Positions 1 to 9,406 of a DNA stretch of 21,316 nucleotides are shown piece by piece. Each line of letters opens with the position of its first letter. The first letter of the stretch is position 1. The stretch comes from MESE01 sp036675035. GTDB taxonomy: Bacteria; Pseudomonadota; Gammaproteobacteria; Burkholderiales; Burkholderiaceae_D. Below the pieces are notes generated by a model. It worked only from the letters and a program-made list of their open reading frames with translations, searched no databases and was not told the DNA's origin. The position numbers and the translations under genes were made by a program. Where the stretch lies: assembly GCA_036675035.1 (NCBI GenBank), contig JAKFFO010000073.1:1-21316 (forward strand), written 5' to 3'.

Positions 1-2
1 GT

Positions 3-323
3 GTCGTCGAAACCGTACGAGGCCGCAATGGAGGCCTCAAGCTGGGCAAGGAGCCGGGAAAGATCAATATCGGATCGATAGTCCGCAGTACCGAACCCGA
101 TTTCTTCATGGCGGAGTGCTTCGACCAGAACAAGAATCATTGCGTCTATTCTTCGTTTTGCGCGCTCAAAGGCGTATTGGGCTCCGCAACCGACGCCTAC
201 CTGAAGGTGCTCGATGGCGTAACGCTGGAAGACGTAGTCAAGAAGGGAAATCGCCGCACCGAAAGCGGCGTTTCGCTCAAGTCGATACGCGTGCTGTCGC
301 GGCCTGTGGTGTCGAAGGCATAG
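3..323 (+). CDS. nsrR: NsrR, nitric-oxide-sensing Rrf2-family repressor (C-terminal part)
   Basis: The gene enters from the left edge, so its start and most of the winged helix are missing. The visible 106 residues begin at the end of the DNA-binding domain (VVETVRGRNGGLKLG, the Rrf2 wing) and continue into the sensor region. The three cysteines in AECFDQNKNHCVYSSFC are spaced C-x7-C-x5-C. That is the NsrR cluster spacing and differs from IscR (C-x5-C-x5-C). In the family a [4Fe-4S] cluster bound here reacts with NO, which relieves repression of NO-detoxification and denitrification genes. The gene stops at a TAG. A GC-rich hairpin follows at 336-352 without a T-tract. Likely targets nearby are the haemoglobin and nirK genes, but that is inference. 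Identity is quite sure because the spacing and the flanking residues (STEPDFFMAECF, LDGVTLEDVV) both match the family. Confidence 0.9.
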   Translation, partial: VVETVRGRNGGLKLGKEPGKINIGSIVRSTEPDFFMAECFDQNKNHCVYSSFCALKGVLGSATDAYLKVLDGVTLEDVVKKGNRRTESGVSLKSIRVLSRPVVSKA

Positions 324-335
324 CCTGCCGGGTCC

Positions 336-352
336 GCGCGGCGACGCCGCGC
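336..352. other. GC-rich hairpin downstream of nsrR
   Basis: Perfect inverted repeat GCGCGGC-GAC-GCCGCGC lies 12 bp after the nsrR stop. The stem is very stable, but no run of T follows on either strand, so it is not a classical intrinsic terminator. It may stabilise the nsrR mRNA end or act with Rho. Confidence 0.45.
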
Positions 353-443
353 CTATCCGAACCGACACCAGATCCAACACCGTTCCGCAAGAAAAGCCTG
401 CCGTTGTCTACCGCAATTACAACTAACAAGGATGGAAAGCCTC

Positions 444-1694
444 ATGAACTTTGAGTACTCGCAAAAAGTCGAAACCCTGCGCCGCAGGTTGCTCGACTTC
501 ATGGATGATCATGTCCTCCCAAGAATCGCCGAATGGAACAAGGCGGAAGCTGCACACGAAACCCCCTTGTTCATCGACGACCTGAAAGCACTGGCGAAAT
601 CGGAAGGACTGTGGAATCTGTTCCTGCCGGGACTGGCCGATGGGGAGCCGGGACAGCGCCTGAGCAATCTTGAATACGCGCCGCTGGCCGAAATCATGGG
701 GCGGGTTCCATGGGCGCCGGAAATTTTCAATTGCAATGCGCCTGATACCGGGAACATGGAAGTGTTGCACATGTTCGGCACTGCCGAGCAGAAGCGGCAA
801 TGGCTGAATCCGTTGCTGGAAGGCGAGATACGCTCGTGCTTTGCGATGACCGAGCCGGATGTCGCATCGTCGGACGCAACCAATATCCAGACAACGATCC
901 GGCGCGAGGGAAACGACTATGTGATCAACGGCCGGAAATGGTTCATCACCGGCGCAGCACATCCGAACTGCAAGATCGCGATCGTAATGGGTGTCACCGA
1001 TCCGGACGGCGAAACACATCGGCGGCAAAGCATGGTGCTGGTACCGATGGATACGCCGGGCCTGAAAGTGGTGCGTAATATTTCGGTGATGCATCATACT
1101 GCTCCGGAAGGCCACTGCGAAATATTGCTGCGCGATGTAAGGGTACCGGTCTCGAACCTGATCCATGAAGAAGGCGCCGGGTTCGCGATTGCACAGGCGC
1201 GCCTTGGCCCCGGCCGGATACATCACTGCATGCGCTCGATTGGCCAGACCGAGCTGGCATTGGAGTTGATGTGCGACCGGGCCGCAGAGCGGCGTACTTT
1301 CGGGCGCTATCTGCATCAGCACGGCACGGTAGCTGAATGGATCGCGCTGTCGCGCATGGAAATCGAGCAGGCACGCTTGCTGGTACTAAAGGCTGCATGG
1401 CTGATCGACCGGCATGGCGCCAAAGCAGCGGCCAAGGAAATTTCGATGATCAAGGCACTGGTGCCGCGCATGCAGATGACGGTATGCGATCGTGCGATGC
1501 AAGTCTTCGGCGCGATGGGGTTGAGTTCCGATACGCCGCTGGCGCTGCTGTGGACCGGCGGCAGGCTGCTGCGGATCGCCGACGGACCGGATGAAGTTCA
1601 TCTGCGTGCGGTCGCGAAACAGGAGATGGGGGCGGCAGCGGAACGGCGCGGTGCAACGTCGGTATATATGAACGCGCCTGCATACACGGAATAA
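444..1694 (+). CDS. Acyl-CoA dehydrogenase family protein
   Basis: A 416-residue FAD-dependent acyl-CoA dehydrogenase, close to the usual length of about 400. Such enzymes introduce a trans-2,3 double bond into an acyl-CoA and pass electrons to ETF. Order of parts: N-terminal helical domain (to about residue 125), then the beta-domain with the flavin-contact motif CFAMTEPDVASSDATN and RKWFITGA, then the C-terminal four-helix domain with RRTFGRYL, QVFGAMGLSSD and the terminal motif RIADGPDEVHLRAVA. Overall it resembles the ACAD10/ACAD11-like branch, whose substrates are poorly defined in bacteria, so I give no gene symbol. I prefer the ATG at 444: the sequence AGGATGGAAAG lies just before it, whereas the in-frame ATG at 432 has its only purine run directly abutting. 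The gene is separated from nsrR by 120 bp and is not obviously linked to the genes that follow. Confidence 0.88.
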   Translation: MNFEYSQKVETLRRRLLDFMDDHVLPRIAEWNKAEAAHETPLFIDDLKALAKSEGLWNLFLPGLADGEPGQRLSNLEYAPLAEIMGRVPWAPEIFNCNAPDTGNMEVLHMFGTAEQKRQWLNPLLEGEIRSCFAMTEPDVASSDATNIQTTIRREGNDYVINGRKWFITGAAHPNCKIAIVMGVTDPDGETHRRQSMVLVPMDTPGLKVVRNISVMHHTAPEGHCEILLRDVRVPVSNLIHEEGAGFAIAQARLGPGRIHHCMRSIGQTELALELMCDRAAERRTFGRYLHQHGTVAEWIALSRMEIEQARLLVLKAAWLIDRHGAKAAAKEISMIKALVPRMQMTVCDRAMQVFGAMGLSSDTPLALLWTGGRLLRIADGPDEVHLRAVAKQEMGAAAERRGATSVYMNAPAYTE

Positions 1695-2150
1695 ATATGC
1701 AGACTGAACGCATTGGTTAAATGGGCCGGCCGGCGCACAAGAAAAGCTATTAATTAGGAGACGTGCAGCGCACCACATCGGTTAATTTCGAACTGCGTTC
1801 CGGGTTCAGCCAACCGAGCAACTTCCGCCATCAAATCGGCATCAGGAAGCAGGAACAAGGAGACAGGAACCGCGATGCGATCGACCGGCCATGTGTCATT
1901 ACTGCATTTCGCATCGCAGTTCGATCCAGCGCAAGGATTTGTTTCGCACAAACGCTAAAATCCGTTGCAGGTGTTCCGTTTCGGAACGTTCAGCTGCAGT
2001 CTTGCATTGGTTGCGTATCTGGCCTACCATTACATTAACAACCCGTCGCGTTTCCAATACTCGCCCGCCTTGACCTCCGTCTGGCGGGCGCAGTCTTTGT
2101 GAACGCATACTTTGTGAACGCATACTTGCCATTGAACCGAGAACTTTGCC
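1695..2150. other. 456-bp intergenic stretch between the acyl-CoA dehydrogenase gene and rnk
   Basis: No convincing gene. A GTG-started frame (1763-2038, 91 codons) sits behind AGGAG with only two bases between, too close for normal initiation. Its product is not recognisable, and frames on the other strand are no better. Structures seen: a small hairpin GTTCCG-TTT-CGGAAC at 1973-1987, flanked by TGCAG and CTGCA; and a perfect 15-bp tandem repeat at 2096-2125, just before rnk. The rnk promoter should lie here, but I could not place it with confidence. Confidence 0.6.
2096..2125. repeat. Perfect 15-bp tandem direct repeat upstream of rnk
   Basis: The unit TTTGTGAACGCATAC occurs twice head to tail (2096-2110 and 2111-2125), ending 25 bp before the rnk start codon. 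It may be a slippage duplication or a pair of operator half-sites. It lies within the likely 5' leader or promoter of rnk. Confidence 0.8.
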
Positions 2151-2576
2151 ATGAATACATCAATCAATACCCACCGTCCTTCCATTACCGTATCCACGCT
2201 GGATGCAGAACGGATCGAGGCATTGCTGGCCTCGGATTCATACAAGAATCTGACCGGAATCGATGCGCTCGAAGACGAGCTTGCGCGTGCGAATATTGTG
2301 GAGCCGAGTGAGATACCTTCCGGCCTGGTCACGATGAATTCGAAGGTGCGATTCGTTGACGAGACTACGAATGAAGAACACAGCGTGACCCTGGTATATC
2401 CGGGGCCGAATAATCCGCCCGACGCATTGTCGATACTGGCACCAGTCGGTATCGCATTGCTGGGCTTGTCGGTTGGGCAATCGATTTCCTGGCAGGTACC
2501 GGATGGGAGAGAGTTGCGCTTGCGGGTACTGGATGTTGCCTACCAGCCGGAAGCAAGCGGCGAATATCATCGATGA
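2151..2576 (+). CDS. rnk: Rnk, regulator of nucleoside diphosphate kinase (GreA/GreB-like C-terminal domain)
   Basis: 141 residues, close to the E. coli Rnk length (about 136). The N-terminal part (residues 10-50: PSITVSTLDAERIEALLAS) forms the short Rnk-type N-domain. The C-terminal part carries the GreA/GreB FKBP-like fold signature: VTMNSKVRFVDETTNEE, then SVTLVYPGPNN, then ILAPVGIALLGLSVGQSISW and VPDGRELRLRVLDVAYQPE. Family knowledge: Rnk binds RNA polymerase near the secondary channel, as Gre factors do, but its short N-domain cannot reach the catalytic site; it raises Ndk levels. The gene stands alone: 456 bp without genes precede it and 317 bp follow. A hairpin at 2597-2626 follows the stop codon. 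A GreA paralogue is the only realistic alternative, and the shortened N-domain argues against it. Confidence 0.88.
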   Translation: MNTSINTHRPSITVSTLDAERIEALLASDSYKNLTGIDALEDELARANIVEPSEIPSGLVTMNSKVRFVDETTNEEHSVTLVYPGPNNPPDALSILAPVGIALLGLSVGQSISWQVPDGRELRLRVLDVAYQPEASGEYHR

Positions 2577-2596
2577 CAGCTGCGCGTGGATAAATG

Positions 2597-2626
2597 GGCA
2601 CGATGAAGTAGAAAATTCATCGTGCC
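2597..2626 (+). terminator. Hairpin after rnk, possible terminator
   Basis: Perfect 11-bp inverted repeat GGCACGATGAA / TTCATCGTGCC with an 8-nt loop, starting 20 bp after the rnk stop. No T-tract follows (next bases GCCTCC), so intrinsic termination is uncertain. The position suits a transcript-end structure. Confidence 0.4.
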
Positions 2627-2762
2627 GCCTCCATACGAAGAATCCGGCTACCTGAATTCCCGACACTGAAAATCTGCAGTAAACCTGCTCTAGCGAAACC
2701 GCTCCCGCCTCATTTGCCTCGCGTCGTGCGATCCATATCAGGACACATCGCGCTGCGCCTTT

Positions 2763-2788
2763 AACGCGCATTGATCCATGCGCGTTTT
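2763..2788 (+). terminator. Candidate intrinsic terminator upstream of the SUF operon
   Basis: Perfect 9-bp stem AACGCGCAT / ATGCGCGTT with loop TGATCC, running into TTTT at 2785-2788. The stem is GC-rich and the T-run short. It would separate rnk transcription from the SUF promoter about 50 bp further on. Confidence 0.45.
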
Positions 2789-2834
2789 CAATCGGATCTA
2801 CTCGATAAAAACAATACTCCGGACATGGGCTTGG

Positions 2835-2863
2835 TTGCATGGTTTTCTAAATAGGACTATATT
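2835..2863 (+). promoter_or_regulatory. Probable sigma70 promoter of the SUF operon with overlapping regulator site
   Basis: TTGCAT (2835-2840), a 17-bp spacer and TATATT (2858-2863) make a good -35/-10 pair 31 bp before the start codon of the Rrf2 regulator. The stretch AGGACTATATTGGTACTG overlaps the -10 and loosely resembles an IscR-type site, which would fit autorepression. The promoter is seen in the sequence; the operator is inference. Confidence 0.55.
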
Positions 2864-2893
2864 GGTACTGTTTAAAAATCAGCGACCCGATAT

Positions 2894-3370
2894 ATGTTAA
2901 GAATGAGCAAGCTGGCGGATTACGGCTCCGTAATCATGACCACGATGGTGCGTTATCCGGAGCGGATCCAAAGCGCTGCGGAAATTGCTGCCGCAATTCA
3001 TGTGCCGGTACCGACCGTGAGCAAGGTGCTGAAGATTTTGACGCGCGAAGGACTGGTGCTGTCATTACGTGGCGCCAAGGGCGGCTATCAGTTATCGCGC
3101 CCGCCAGATCAGATTACGGTCGCCGAAATAATACAGGCGATGGATGGCCCGATCGGCATGACCGAATGCAGCATTACGCCGGGCCTGTGCACGCAGGAAT
3201 CAGACTGCGCGGTGCGGGCCAACTGGCAGCGGATCAACCTGATCGTGTTGCAGTCGCTTGAAAAAATCACACTGGACCAGATGATCCAGCCGATTCCAAA
3301 AACAGTCGATATCCGCGCGCTGCGTTCGCGCTCGCCGAAAATCGGCATATTGAATGGAGAGCAGGCATGA
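2894..3370 (+). CDS. Rrf2-family SUF system Fe-S assembly regulator
   Basis: 158 residues, Rrf2/IscR fold. The N-terminal winged helix starts MLRMSKLADYG, matching the family opening MLR-x-SKLxDY, which favours the ATG at 2894 over the in-frame ATG at 2903. The recognition helix is PVPTVSKVLKILTREGLV and the wing is SLRGAKGGYQLSRPP. Three cysteines (C92, C99, C105) are spaced C-x6-C-x5-C, one residue longer in the first gap than IscR, and could hold an Fe-S cluster. Its place as first gene of a suf operon and its overlap with sufB match the regulator found in Xanthomonas-type suf operons (TIGR02944-like). It probably senses cluster status and controls the operon from 2835-2863. It is not the cyanobacterial SufR, which is a different (DeoR-like) family. 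The true binding motif is unknown from sequence alone. Confidence 0.88.
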   Translation: MLRMSKLADYGSVIMTTMVRYPERIQSAAEIAAAIHVPVPTVSKVLKILTREGLVLSLRGAKGGYQLSRPPDQITVAEIIQAMDGPIGMTECSITPGLCTQESDCAVRANWQRINLIVLQSLEKITLDQMIQPIPKTVDIRALRSRSPKIGILNGEQA

Positions 3371-4815
3371 ACCAAACCGCAACCACGCTCGACGAATTGA
3401 TCGGCAACGAATACCAGCACGGGTTCGTTACCGACCTGGAAGCCGACAGCGTACCGCGCGGCTTGACCGAAGAAACCGTGCGCATGATCTCGGCGCGTAA
3501 AAACGAACCGCCGTTCATGCTCGAATGGCGGCTGAAGGCGTTTCGGCACTGGCTGACGATGAAAGAGCCGGATTGGTCGACTGCGCGCTATCCGAAGATC
3601 GATTATCAGGACATTATTTACTACTCGGCGCCGAAGTCGCTGAAGGACCGGCCCAAGAGCCTGGACGAGGTCGATCCGGAATTGCTCAGGACTTACGAAA
3701 AGCTCGGCGTACCGCTGAAAGAGCGCGAAATCCTGGCCGGCGTCGCAGTCGATGCGGTGTTCGACAGCGTATCGGTAGGTACCACGTTCAAGGACAAGCT
3801 GGGCGAACTCGGCATCATTTTCGGGTCGTTCTCCGATGCGGTGCAGGAGCATCCTGAGCTGGTGCAGCAATACCTCGGTTCGGTCGTGCCGCACACTGAC
3901 AATTACTTTGCCGCGCTGAACTCGGCGGTGTTTACCGATGGCTCCTTTTGCTACATACCACCCGGCGTGCGCTGCCCGATGGAACTGTCGACCTATTTCC
4001 GCATCAATGCCAAGGATACCGGCCAGTTCGAGCGCACGCTGATCATTGCCGATGAAGGCGCGTATGTCAGCTATCTAGAAGGATGTACCGCACCGATGCG
4101 CGATGAAAACCAGTTGCACGCCGCGGTGGTGGAGTTGATCGCGCTCGACAATGCGCAAATCAAGTATTCGACCGTGCAGAACTGGTATCCGGGCGACAAG
4201 GAAGGCAAGGGCGGGATCTACAATTTCGTCACCAAGCGTGGCGATTGCCGTGGCAGGAAATCGCATATTTCATGGACCCAGGTCGAAACCGGTTCCGCAA
4301 TCACCTGGAAATATCCGAGCTGCATCCTGCGCGGCGACGATTCGATCGGCGAATTCCATTCGGTGGCGCTGACCAACAATTATCAGCAAGCCGATACCGG
4401 CTCCAAGATGATCCATATCGGCCGCAACACGCGCAGCACGATCGTGTCGAAAGGGATTTCGGCGGGGCGCGGGCAGAATGCCTATCGCGGGCTGGTGAAG
4501 ATGCTGAAGTCGGCCGAAGGCGCGCGCAACTATACCCAGTGCGATTCGCTGCTATTGGGCGACAAGTGCGGTGCGCATACCTTTCCGTATATCGAAGTCA
4601 AGAACCCGACCGCGCAAGTAGAGCATGAAGCGTCCACCTCGCGCATCGGCGAAGACCAGCTGTTCTATTGCATGCAGCGCGGTATCTCGGCCGAGGATGC
4701 GGTGTCGATGATCGTCAACGGATTTTGCAAGGAAGTATTCAAGGAGCTGCCGATGGAATTCGCGGTCGAAGCGCAGAAGTTACTGTCCGTGAGCCTTGAA
4801 GGCAGCGTCGGCTAA
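3367..4815 (+). CDS. sufB: SufB, Fe-S cluster scaffold subunit
   Basis: 482 residues (E. coli SufB has 495). SufB is the scaffold of the cytoplasmic SufBC2D complex, where sulfur and iron are joined into clusters. The right-handed beta-helix core is followed by the conserved C-terminal region. Cys392 (in TQCDSLLLGDKCGAHTFP) and Glu421 (AQVEHEASTS) correspond by length from the C terminus to E. coli Cys405 and Glu434, the residues needed for cluster formation. Cys240 lies in YLEGCTAPMRDENQ, another conserved core cysteine. The start codon overlaps the regulator's stop (ATGA), with GGAGAG 4 bp upstream, so the two genes are translationally coupled. No truncation or substitution was noticed. Confidence 0.97.
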   Translation: MNQTATTLDELIGNEYQHGFVTDLEADSVPRGLTEETVRMISARKNEPPFMLEWRLKAFRHWLTMKEPDWSTARYPKIDYQDIIYYSAPKSLKDRPKSLDEVDPELLRTYEKLGVPLKEREILAGVAVDAVFDSVSVGTTFKDKLGELGIIFGSFSDAVQEHPELVQQYLGSVVPHTDNYFAALNSAVFTDGSFCYIPPGVRCPMELSTYFRINAKDTGQFERTLIIADEGAYVSYLEGCTAPMRDENQLHAAVVELIALDNAQIKYSTVQNWYPGDKEGKGGIYNFVTKRGDCRGRKSHISWTQVETGSAITWKYPSCILRGDDSIGEFHSVALTNNYQQADTGSKMIHIGRNTRSTIVSKGISAGRGQNAYRGLVKMLKSAEGARNYTQCDSLLLGDKCGAHTFPYIEVKNPTAQVEHEASTSRIGEDQLFYCMQRGISAEDAVSMIVNGFCKEVFKELPMEFAVEAQKLLSVSLEGSVG

Positions 4816-4839
4816 AACAAATATTCGAGGAAAATCATC

Positions 4840-5622
4840 ATGCTCCAAATTAACAACCTCCAGGTAAGCGTCGACAAGAAGCCGATCCTGCGCGGCCTCA
4901 ACCTGAACGTCAACGCTGGTGAAGTGCACGCGATCATGGGCCCGAACGGTTCCGGCAAGAGCACGCTGGCGCAGGTGCTGGCCGGACGCGACACGTTCGA
5001 GGTAACGGGTGGCAGCGTCCGGTACCAGGAAAAAAACCTGCTGGAGCTGGCGCCGGAAATCCGCGCGCGCGAAGGCGTGTTCCTGGCCTTTCAGTATCCG
5101 GTTGAAATTCCCGGCGTCAGCAACGTCTATCTGCTGAAGGCAGCGCTCAACAATGTGCGCAAGCATCGCGGCTTGCCGGAACTTGATGCGATCGAGTTCC
5201 TCAATCTGATCAAGCAGAAAATGGCGCTGATGGATATGAAAAAGGAACTGCTGTACCGATCGGTAAACGAGGGTTTTTCCGGCGGCGAGAAGAAACGCAA
5301 TGAAATCCTGCAGATGGCGATCCTGGAGCCGCAGCTGGCCATACTGGACGAAACCGACTCGGGGCTCGATATCGATGCATTACAAATCGTCGCGAAAGGC
5401 ATCAATGCACTGCGCAGTCCGGATCGCGCAATGATCATGGTCACGCACTATCAGCGCCTGCTCGACTATGTCGTGCCGGATTTCGTGCATGTACTTTCGA
5501 AAGGAAAAATCATCCGGTCCGGCGGCAAGGAACTGGCGCTGGAACTCGAAGAGCGCGGCTACGGTTGGCTGGAAGAAAGTGCCGGTACGACCCGGCCATC
5601 TGCACAGGGGGTCACGGCATGA
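4840..5622 (+). CDS. sufC: SufC, ABC-type ATPase of the SufBCD complex
   Basis: 260 residues. It is a cytoplasmic (not membrane-transport) ABC ATPase that drives conformational change in SufBCD during cluster assembly. Motifs are complete: Walker A GPNGSGKST with Lys40; Q-loop FLAFQYPVEIPG (residues 81-92); signature FSGGEKKRNEILQ (146-158); Walker B LAILDETDSGLD with Glu171; and switch His203 in VTHYQRLL. Lys40, Glu171 and His203 carry the same numbers as in E. coli SufC. A GAGGAAAA ribosome site precedes the ATG, and only 24 bp separate it from sufB. The last 12 residues after the conserved end (GTTRPSAQGVTA) form a short extra tail. The stop overlaps the start of sufD. Confidence 0.97.
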   Translation: MLQINNLQVSVDKKPILRGLNLNVNAGEVHAIMGPNGSGKSTLAQVLAGRDTFEVTGGSVRYQEKNLLELAPEIRAREGVFLAFQYPVEIPGVSNVYLLKAALNNVRKHRGLPELDAIEFLNLIKQKMALMDMKKELLYRSVNEGFSGGEKKRNEILQMAILEPQLAILDETDSGLDIDALQIVAKGINALRSPDRAMIMVTHYQRLLDYVVPDFVHVLSKGKIIRSGGKELALELEERGYGWLEESAGTTRPSAQGVTA

Positions 5623-6949
5623 TGCAAATGCAAGCAACCGAACATGTGCTGGCGGACTTTGCTCGCATCGCGATCGCGTTGCCCGGGGTTCGAGTTCCCT
5701 GGCTGGCGCAGGCACGCAATGCTGCTCTGGAGCGATTCGCCCAGCATGGTTTTCCGACCATTCGTGACGAAGAATGGAAATACACCAGCGTTGCCGCGCT
5801 TGAAAAGCGGGCTTTTACTGCGATCGGCGACAACGATGCCGACAGTCGCGCCGCCGCGTCCCTGTTCGACAGCCTCACGCTTGAAACGCAAGCCGGCCAT
5901 CTGCTGGTATTCGTCAACGGCCGTCATGCGCCGGCACTTTCGCACATCGGAAAACTGCCGTCCGGCGTAAAGCTCGGAAGCCTGGCCGATGCGCTGGAAG
6001 ATACGCCGGAAAAACTCGAGCCTTATCTGACCGACACCGGCAGCCAGACGATCTTCGGCACGCTCAACACCGCGTTCATGACCGACGGCGCATGGCTGTA
6101 TCTGCCGCGCGGCATCGCGCTCGACCAGCCGATCCACCTGCTGTTTCTTAACACCGTATCCGGCAGCGCTGTCCATCCGCGCAATGTGATCGTCGCGGAA
6201 GACGGGGCGCGGGCAACCGTGATCGAACACTATGCGGGTGCCGACGATGTGGCGTACTTCAGCAATCCTGTCACGCAGATTTTTGCCGCCGGCAATGCCG
6301 CAATTGAACACTACAAGCTGCAACAGGAATCGGCACGCGCATTTCACATCGCCGGCATCCATGCACGGCAACGGCAGGACAGCCGTTTCGAATCGCATTC
6401 CATCACGCTCGGCGCCGCGCTGGCGCGCAACGACATCACTACGCTGTTCGATGCGACCGGCTGCGAAGCGACGCTGAACGGCTTGTACCTGATCGGCGGA
6501 CGCCAGCATGCGGACAACCATACCTGTATCGACCATGCATCACCGAACGGTACCAGTCATGAATACTATCGGAGCGTACTGGACGGCGCCGCACGTGCCG
6601 TGTTCAACGGCAAGGTGATCGTGCGTTCCGGCGCGCAAAAAACCAATGCGCGCCAGGCCAACCATAACCTGCTGCTGTCCCGGGACGCGGAGATCGATAC
6701 CAAGCCGCAACTCGAAATCCATGCCGACGATGTGCAGTGTGCGCACGGCGCCACCATCGGTCAGCTGGACGAAACCCAGCTTTTTTACCTGCGCTCGCGC
6801 GGCATCGAAGAAACGATGGCAAGAAACCTGCTGGTACATGCGTTCGCGCATGACGTGATCGAGCGTATCCGCATCCAATCGCTGCGCAGCCGGCTGGAAC
6901 AGATTCTGTTCGCACGCCTGCCGCAGGGCGACCTGATCCGGGAGTTGAC

Positions 6950-6953
<4 letters not shown>
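5619..6953 (+). CDS. sufD: SufD, Fe-S cluster assembly subunit paired with SufB
   Basis: 444 residues from the ATG at 5619 (E. coli SufD has 423). SufD is a SufB paralogue that forms the SufB-SufD heterodimer on two SufC subunits and is needed for iron entry. The N-terminal helical part contains FPTIRDEEWKYT. The C-terminal beta-helix region contains NARQANHNLLLS and CAHGATIGQLDETQLFYL, where Cys374 and His376 match E. coli Cys358 and His360. Two start codons stand side by side (5619 and 5622); the first overlaps the sufC stop as ATGATG and is spaced well from AGGGGG at 5606-5611. The longer frame reaching to 5565 lies wholly inside sufC and is not needed. The gene ends by overlapping sufS. 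Confidence 0.95.
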
Positions 6954-8211
<1,258 letters not shown>

Positions 8212-8215
<4 letters not shown>

Positions 8216-8658
8216 ACGATTTGCGAGAGTTGTACCAGGAAGTGATCTTCGATCACTACAGCAAGCCGCGCAATTATCACGTGCTTGATTGTGCCAATCA
8301 CAAGGCGAAAGGGCACAACCCATTGTGCGGCGACCAGGTCACCGTCTACCTGAAGGTGGCGGATGGCGTGATCGAGGATCTCAGCTTCGAAGGTGCCGGC
8401 TGCGCGATTTCCACCGCATCCGCTTCCCTGATGACGGAAGCATTGAAGGGAAAAAAGATCGGCGAAGTCGAACACCTGTTCAATGACTTTCACAAGATGG
8501 TGACGACCGATGAGGAAGAAGACCATCCTGATCTCGGCAAGCTGGAGGCACTGGCCGGCGTGCGCGAATTTCCGGCGCGGATCAAATGTGCAACGCTGGC
8601 CTGGCATACCTTGCAGGCCGCGTTGAAAGACCGGCAGCAACCGATATCGACGGAGTGA
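8212..8658 (+). CDS. sufU: SufU, zinc-dependent sulfur-transfer partner of SufS
   Basis: 148 residues, IscU/NifU N-terminal-like fold. Candidate zinc ligands are Cys39 and Asp41 (PLCGDQ), Cys64 (EGAGCAIS) and Cys126 (RIKCATLAW). Each is offset by two from B. subtilis SufU (41, 43, 66, 128). The insertion between Cys64 and Cys126, with FNDFHKMVTTDEEE, is typical of SufU and absent from IscU, which argues against a scaffold IscU. SufU accepts persulfide sulfur from the SufS cysteine by a zinc-ligand swap. I chose the ATG at 8212, which overlaps the sufS stop; a longer frame reaching back to 8080 lies inside sufS. No sufE or sufA is present in this operon. Confidence 0.94.
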
Positions 8659-8661
8659 AAA

Positions 8662-9024
8662 ATGGATGTGAAAACGACACTGGACAGCCGGACCGATTCT
8701 GAAGCCCTGCTCGAATCGGAAGATCAATTGCGCGAGAGCCTGGTGGCGGCGCTGCGCACGATCTACGACCCTGAAATTCCGGTCAATATCTACGACCTGG
8801 GATTGATCTACAGCCTGGATATCGACGGAGAGGGCAACGTCAACATCGACATGACGCTGACCGCGCCGGCCTGCCCGGTAGCAGGCACGTTTCCGGCGAC
8901 CGTGGAAGACCGGCTCGGCGAAGTACCGGGCGTGAAAGAGGTGCATGTTGAGCTGGTGTGGGAACCTGCCTGGAGCATGGACATGCTTACCGACGAAGTG
9001 AAGCTGGAGCTGGGCCTTTTATAG
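8662..9024 (+). CDS. sufT: SufT, MIP18/DUF59-family Fe-S maturation protein
   Basis: 120 residues with a single MIP18 (DUF59) domain from about residue 23: LRESLVAALRTIYDPEIPVNIYDLGLIY, then the hallmark TLTAPACP with Cys71, then EDRLGEVPGVKEVHVELVWEP. SufT proteins act as accessory factors in Fe-S protein maturation, often important when cluster demand is high. The first 20 residues are a variable acidic tail. The gene starts 3 bp after the sufU stop behind CGGAG, so it belongs to the same transcript. PaaD-type DUF59 proteins are the alternative, but they belong to phenylacetate operons; the suf context settles it. Confidence 0.92.
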   Translation: MDVKTTLDSRTDSEALLESEDQLRESLVAALRTIYDPEIPVNIYDLGLIYSLDIDGEGNVNIDMTLTAPACPVAGTFPATVEDRLGEVPGVKEVHVELVWEPAWSMDMLTDEVKLELGLL

Positions 9025-9035
9025 AAGGAGTAATC

Positions 9036-9356
9036 ATGTCGGACTGGATCGATGTCGCGCCGCAAGCCGAAATTCCGCCGGGTGCATGGCGGTCGGTGGA
9101 GCTGGACGGCGCGCAGGTCGCGGTATTCAATCTTGACGGCGTGTATTACGCAATCGAAGATGTCTGTACGCATGACGGCGGCATATTGACCGGCGGCGCG
9201 CTGGAAGGCGAAGAAGTTATTTGTCCGCGGCACGGCGCGCGGTTTTCGATCAGGACCGGCAAGGTGCTCGCGCCGCCGGCTTATGAAGATGTTGCAACTT
9301 TTCCGGTGCGGGTAGAGGCAGGAGCCGTGCAAGTACGGGATGCGCGCTGGGATTGA
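9036..9356 (+). CDS. Rieske-type [2Fe-2S] ferredoxin at the end of the SUF operon
   Basis: 106 residues forming one Rieske domain. The cluster ligands are complete: Cys44-x-His46 (DVCTHDGG) and Cys63-x2-His66 (ICPRHGARF). There is no signal peptide or membrane segment, so it is a soluble cytoplasmic protein like the ferredoxins of ring-hydroxylating dioxygenases or the small NirD-like proteins. AAGGAG sits 5 bp before the ATG, and the gene begins 11 bp after sufT, so it shares the SUF transcript. In this place it may deliver electrons to cluster assembly or be a client. Its partner cannot be told from the sequence. The longer frame starting at 8958 lies inside sufT and is rejected. Confidence 0.92.
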   Translation: MSDWIDVAPQAEIPPGAWRSVELDGAQVAVFNLDGVYYAIEDVCTHDGGILTGGALEGEEVICPRHGARFSIRTGKVLAPPAYEDVATFPVRVEAGAVQVRDARWD

Positions 9357-9406
9357 AGGGTGGGTATGCGCTCGCGCAAATTAGCAAAGCGGCGCTGTGT
9401 TTTTCT

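Larger units (their letters stand above)
2577..2893. other. 317-bp intergenic stretch between rnk and the SUF operon
   Basis: No gene is supported. It holds two perfect inverted repeats (2597-2626 and 2763-2786) and, at its right end, a good promoter candidate (2835-2863) for the SUF operon. The sequence becomes AT-rich after about 2800, as expected for a promoter region. Confidence 0.65.

Noticed and set aside
423..1322. Long minus-strand open frame (299 codons) opposite the acyl-CoA dehydrogenase gene
   Set aside because: It is a mirror of a real GC-rich gene; its product is rich in His, Arg and Cys and resembles no family.
1763..2038. GTG-started frame of 91 codons behind AGGAG
   Set aside because: Only two bases separate the purine run from the GTG, the product is unrecognisable and overlapping frames on both strands are as long.
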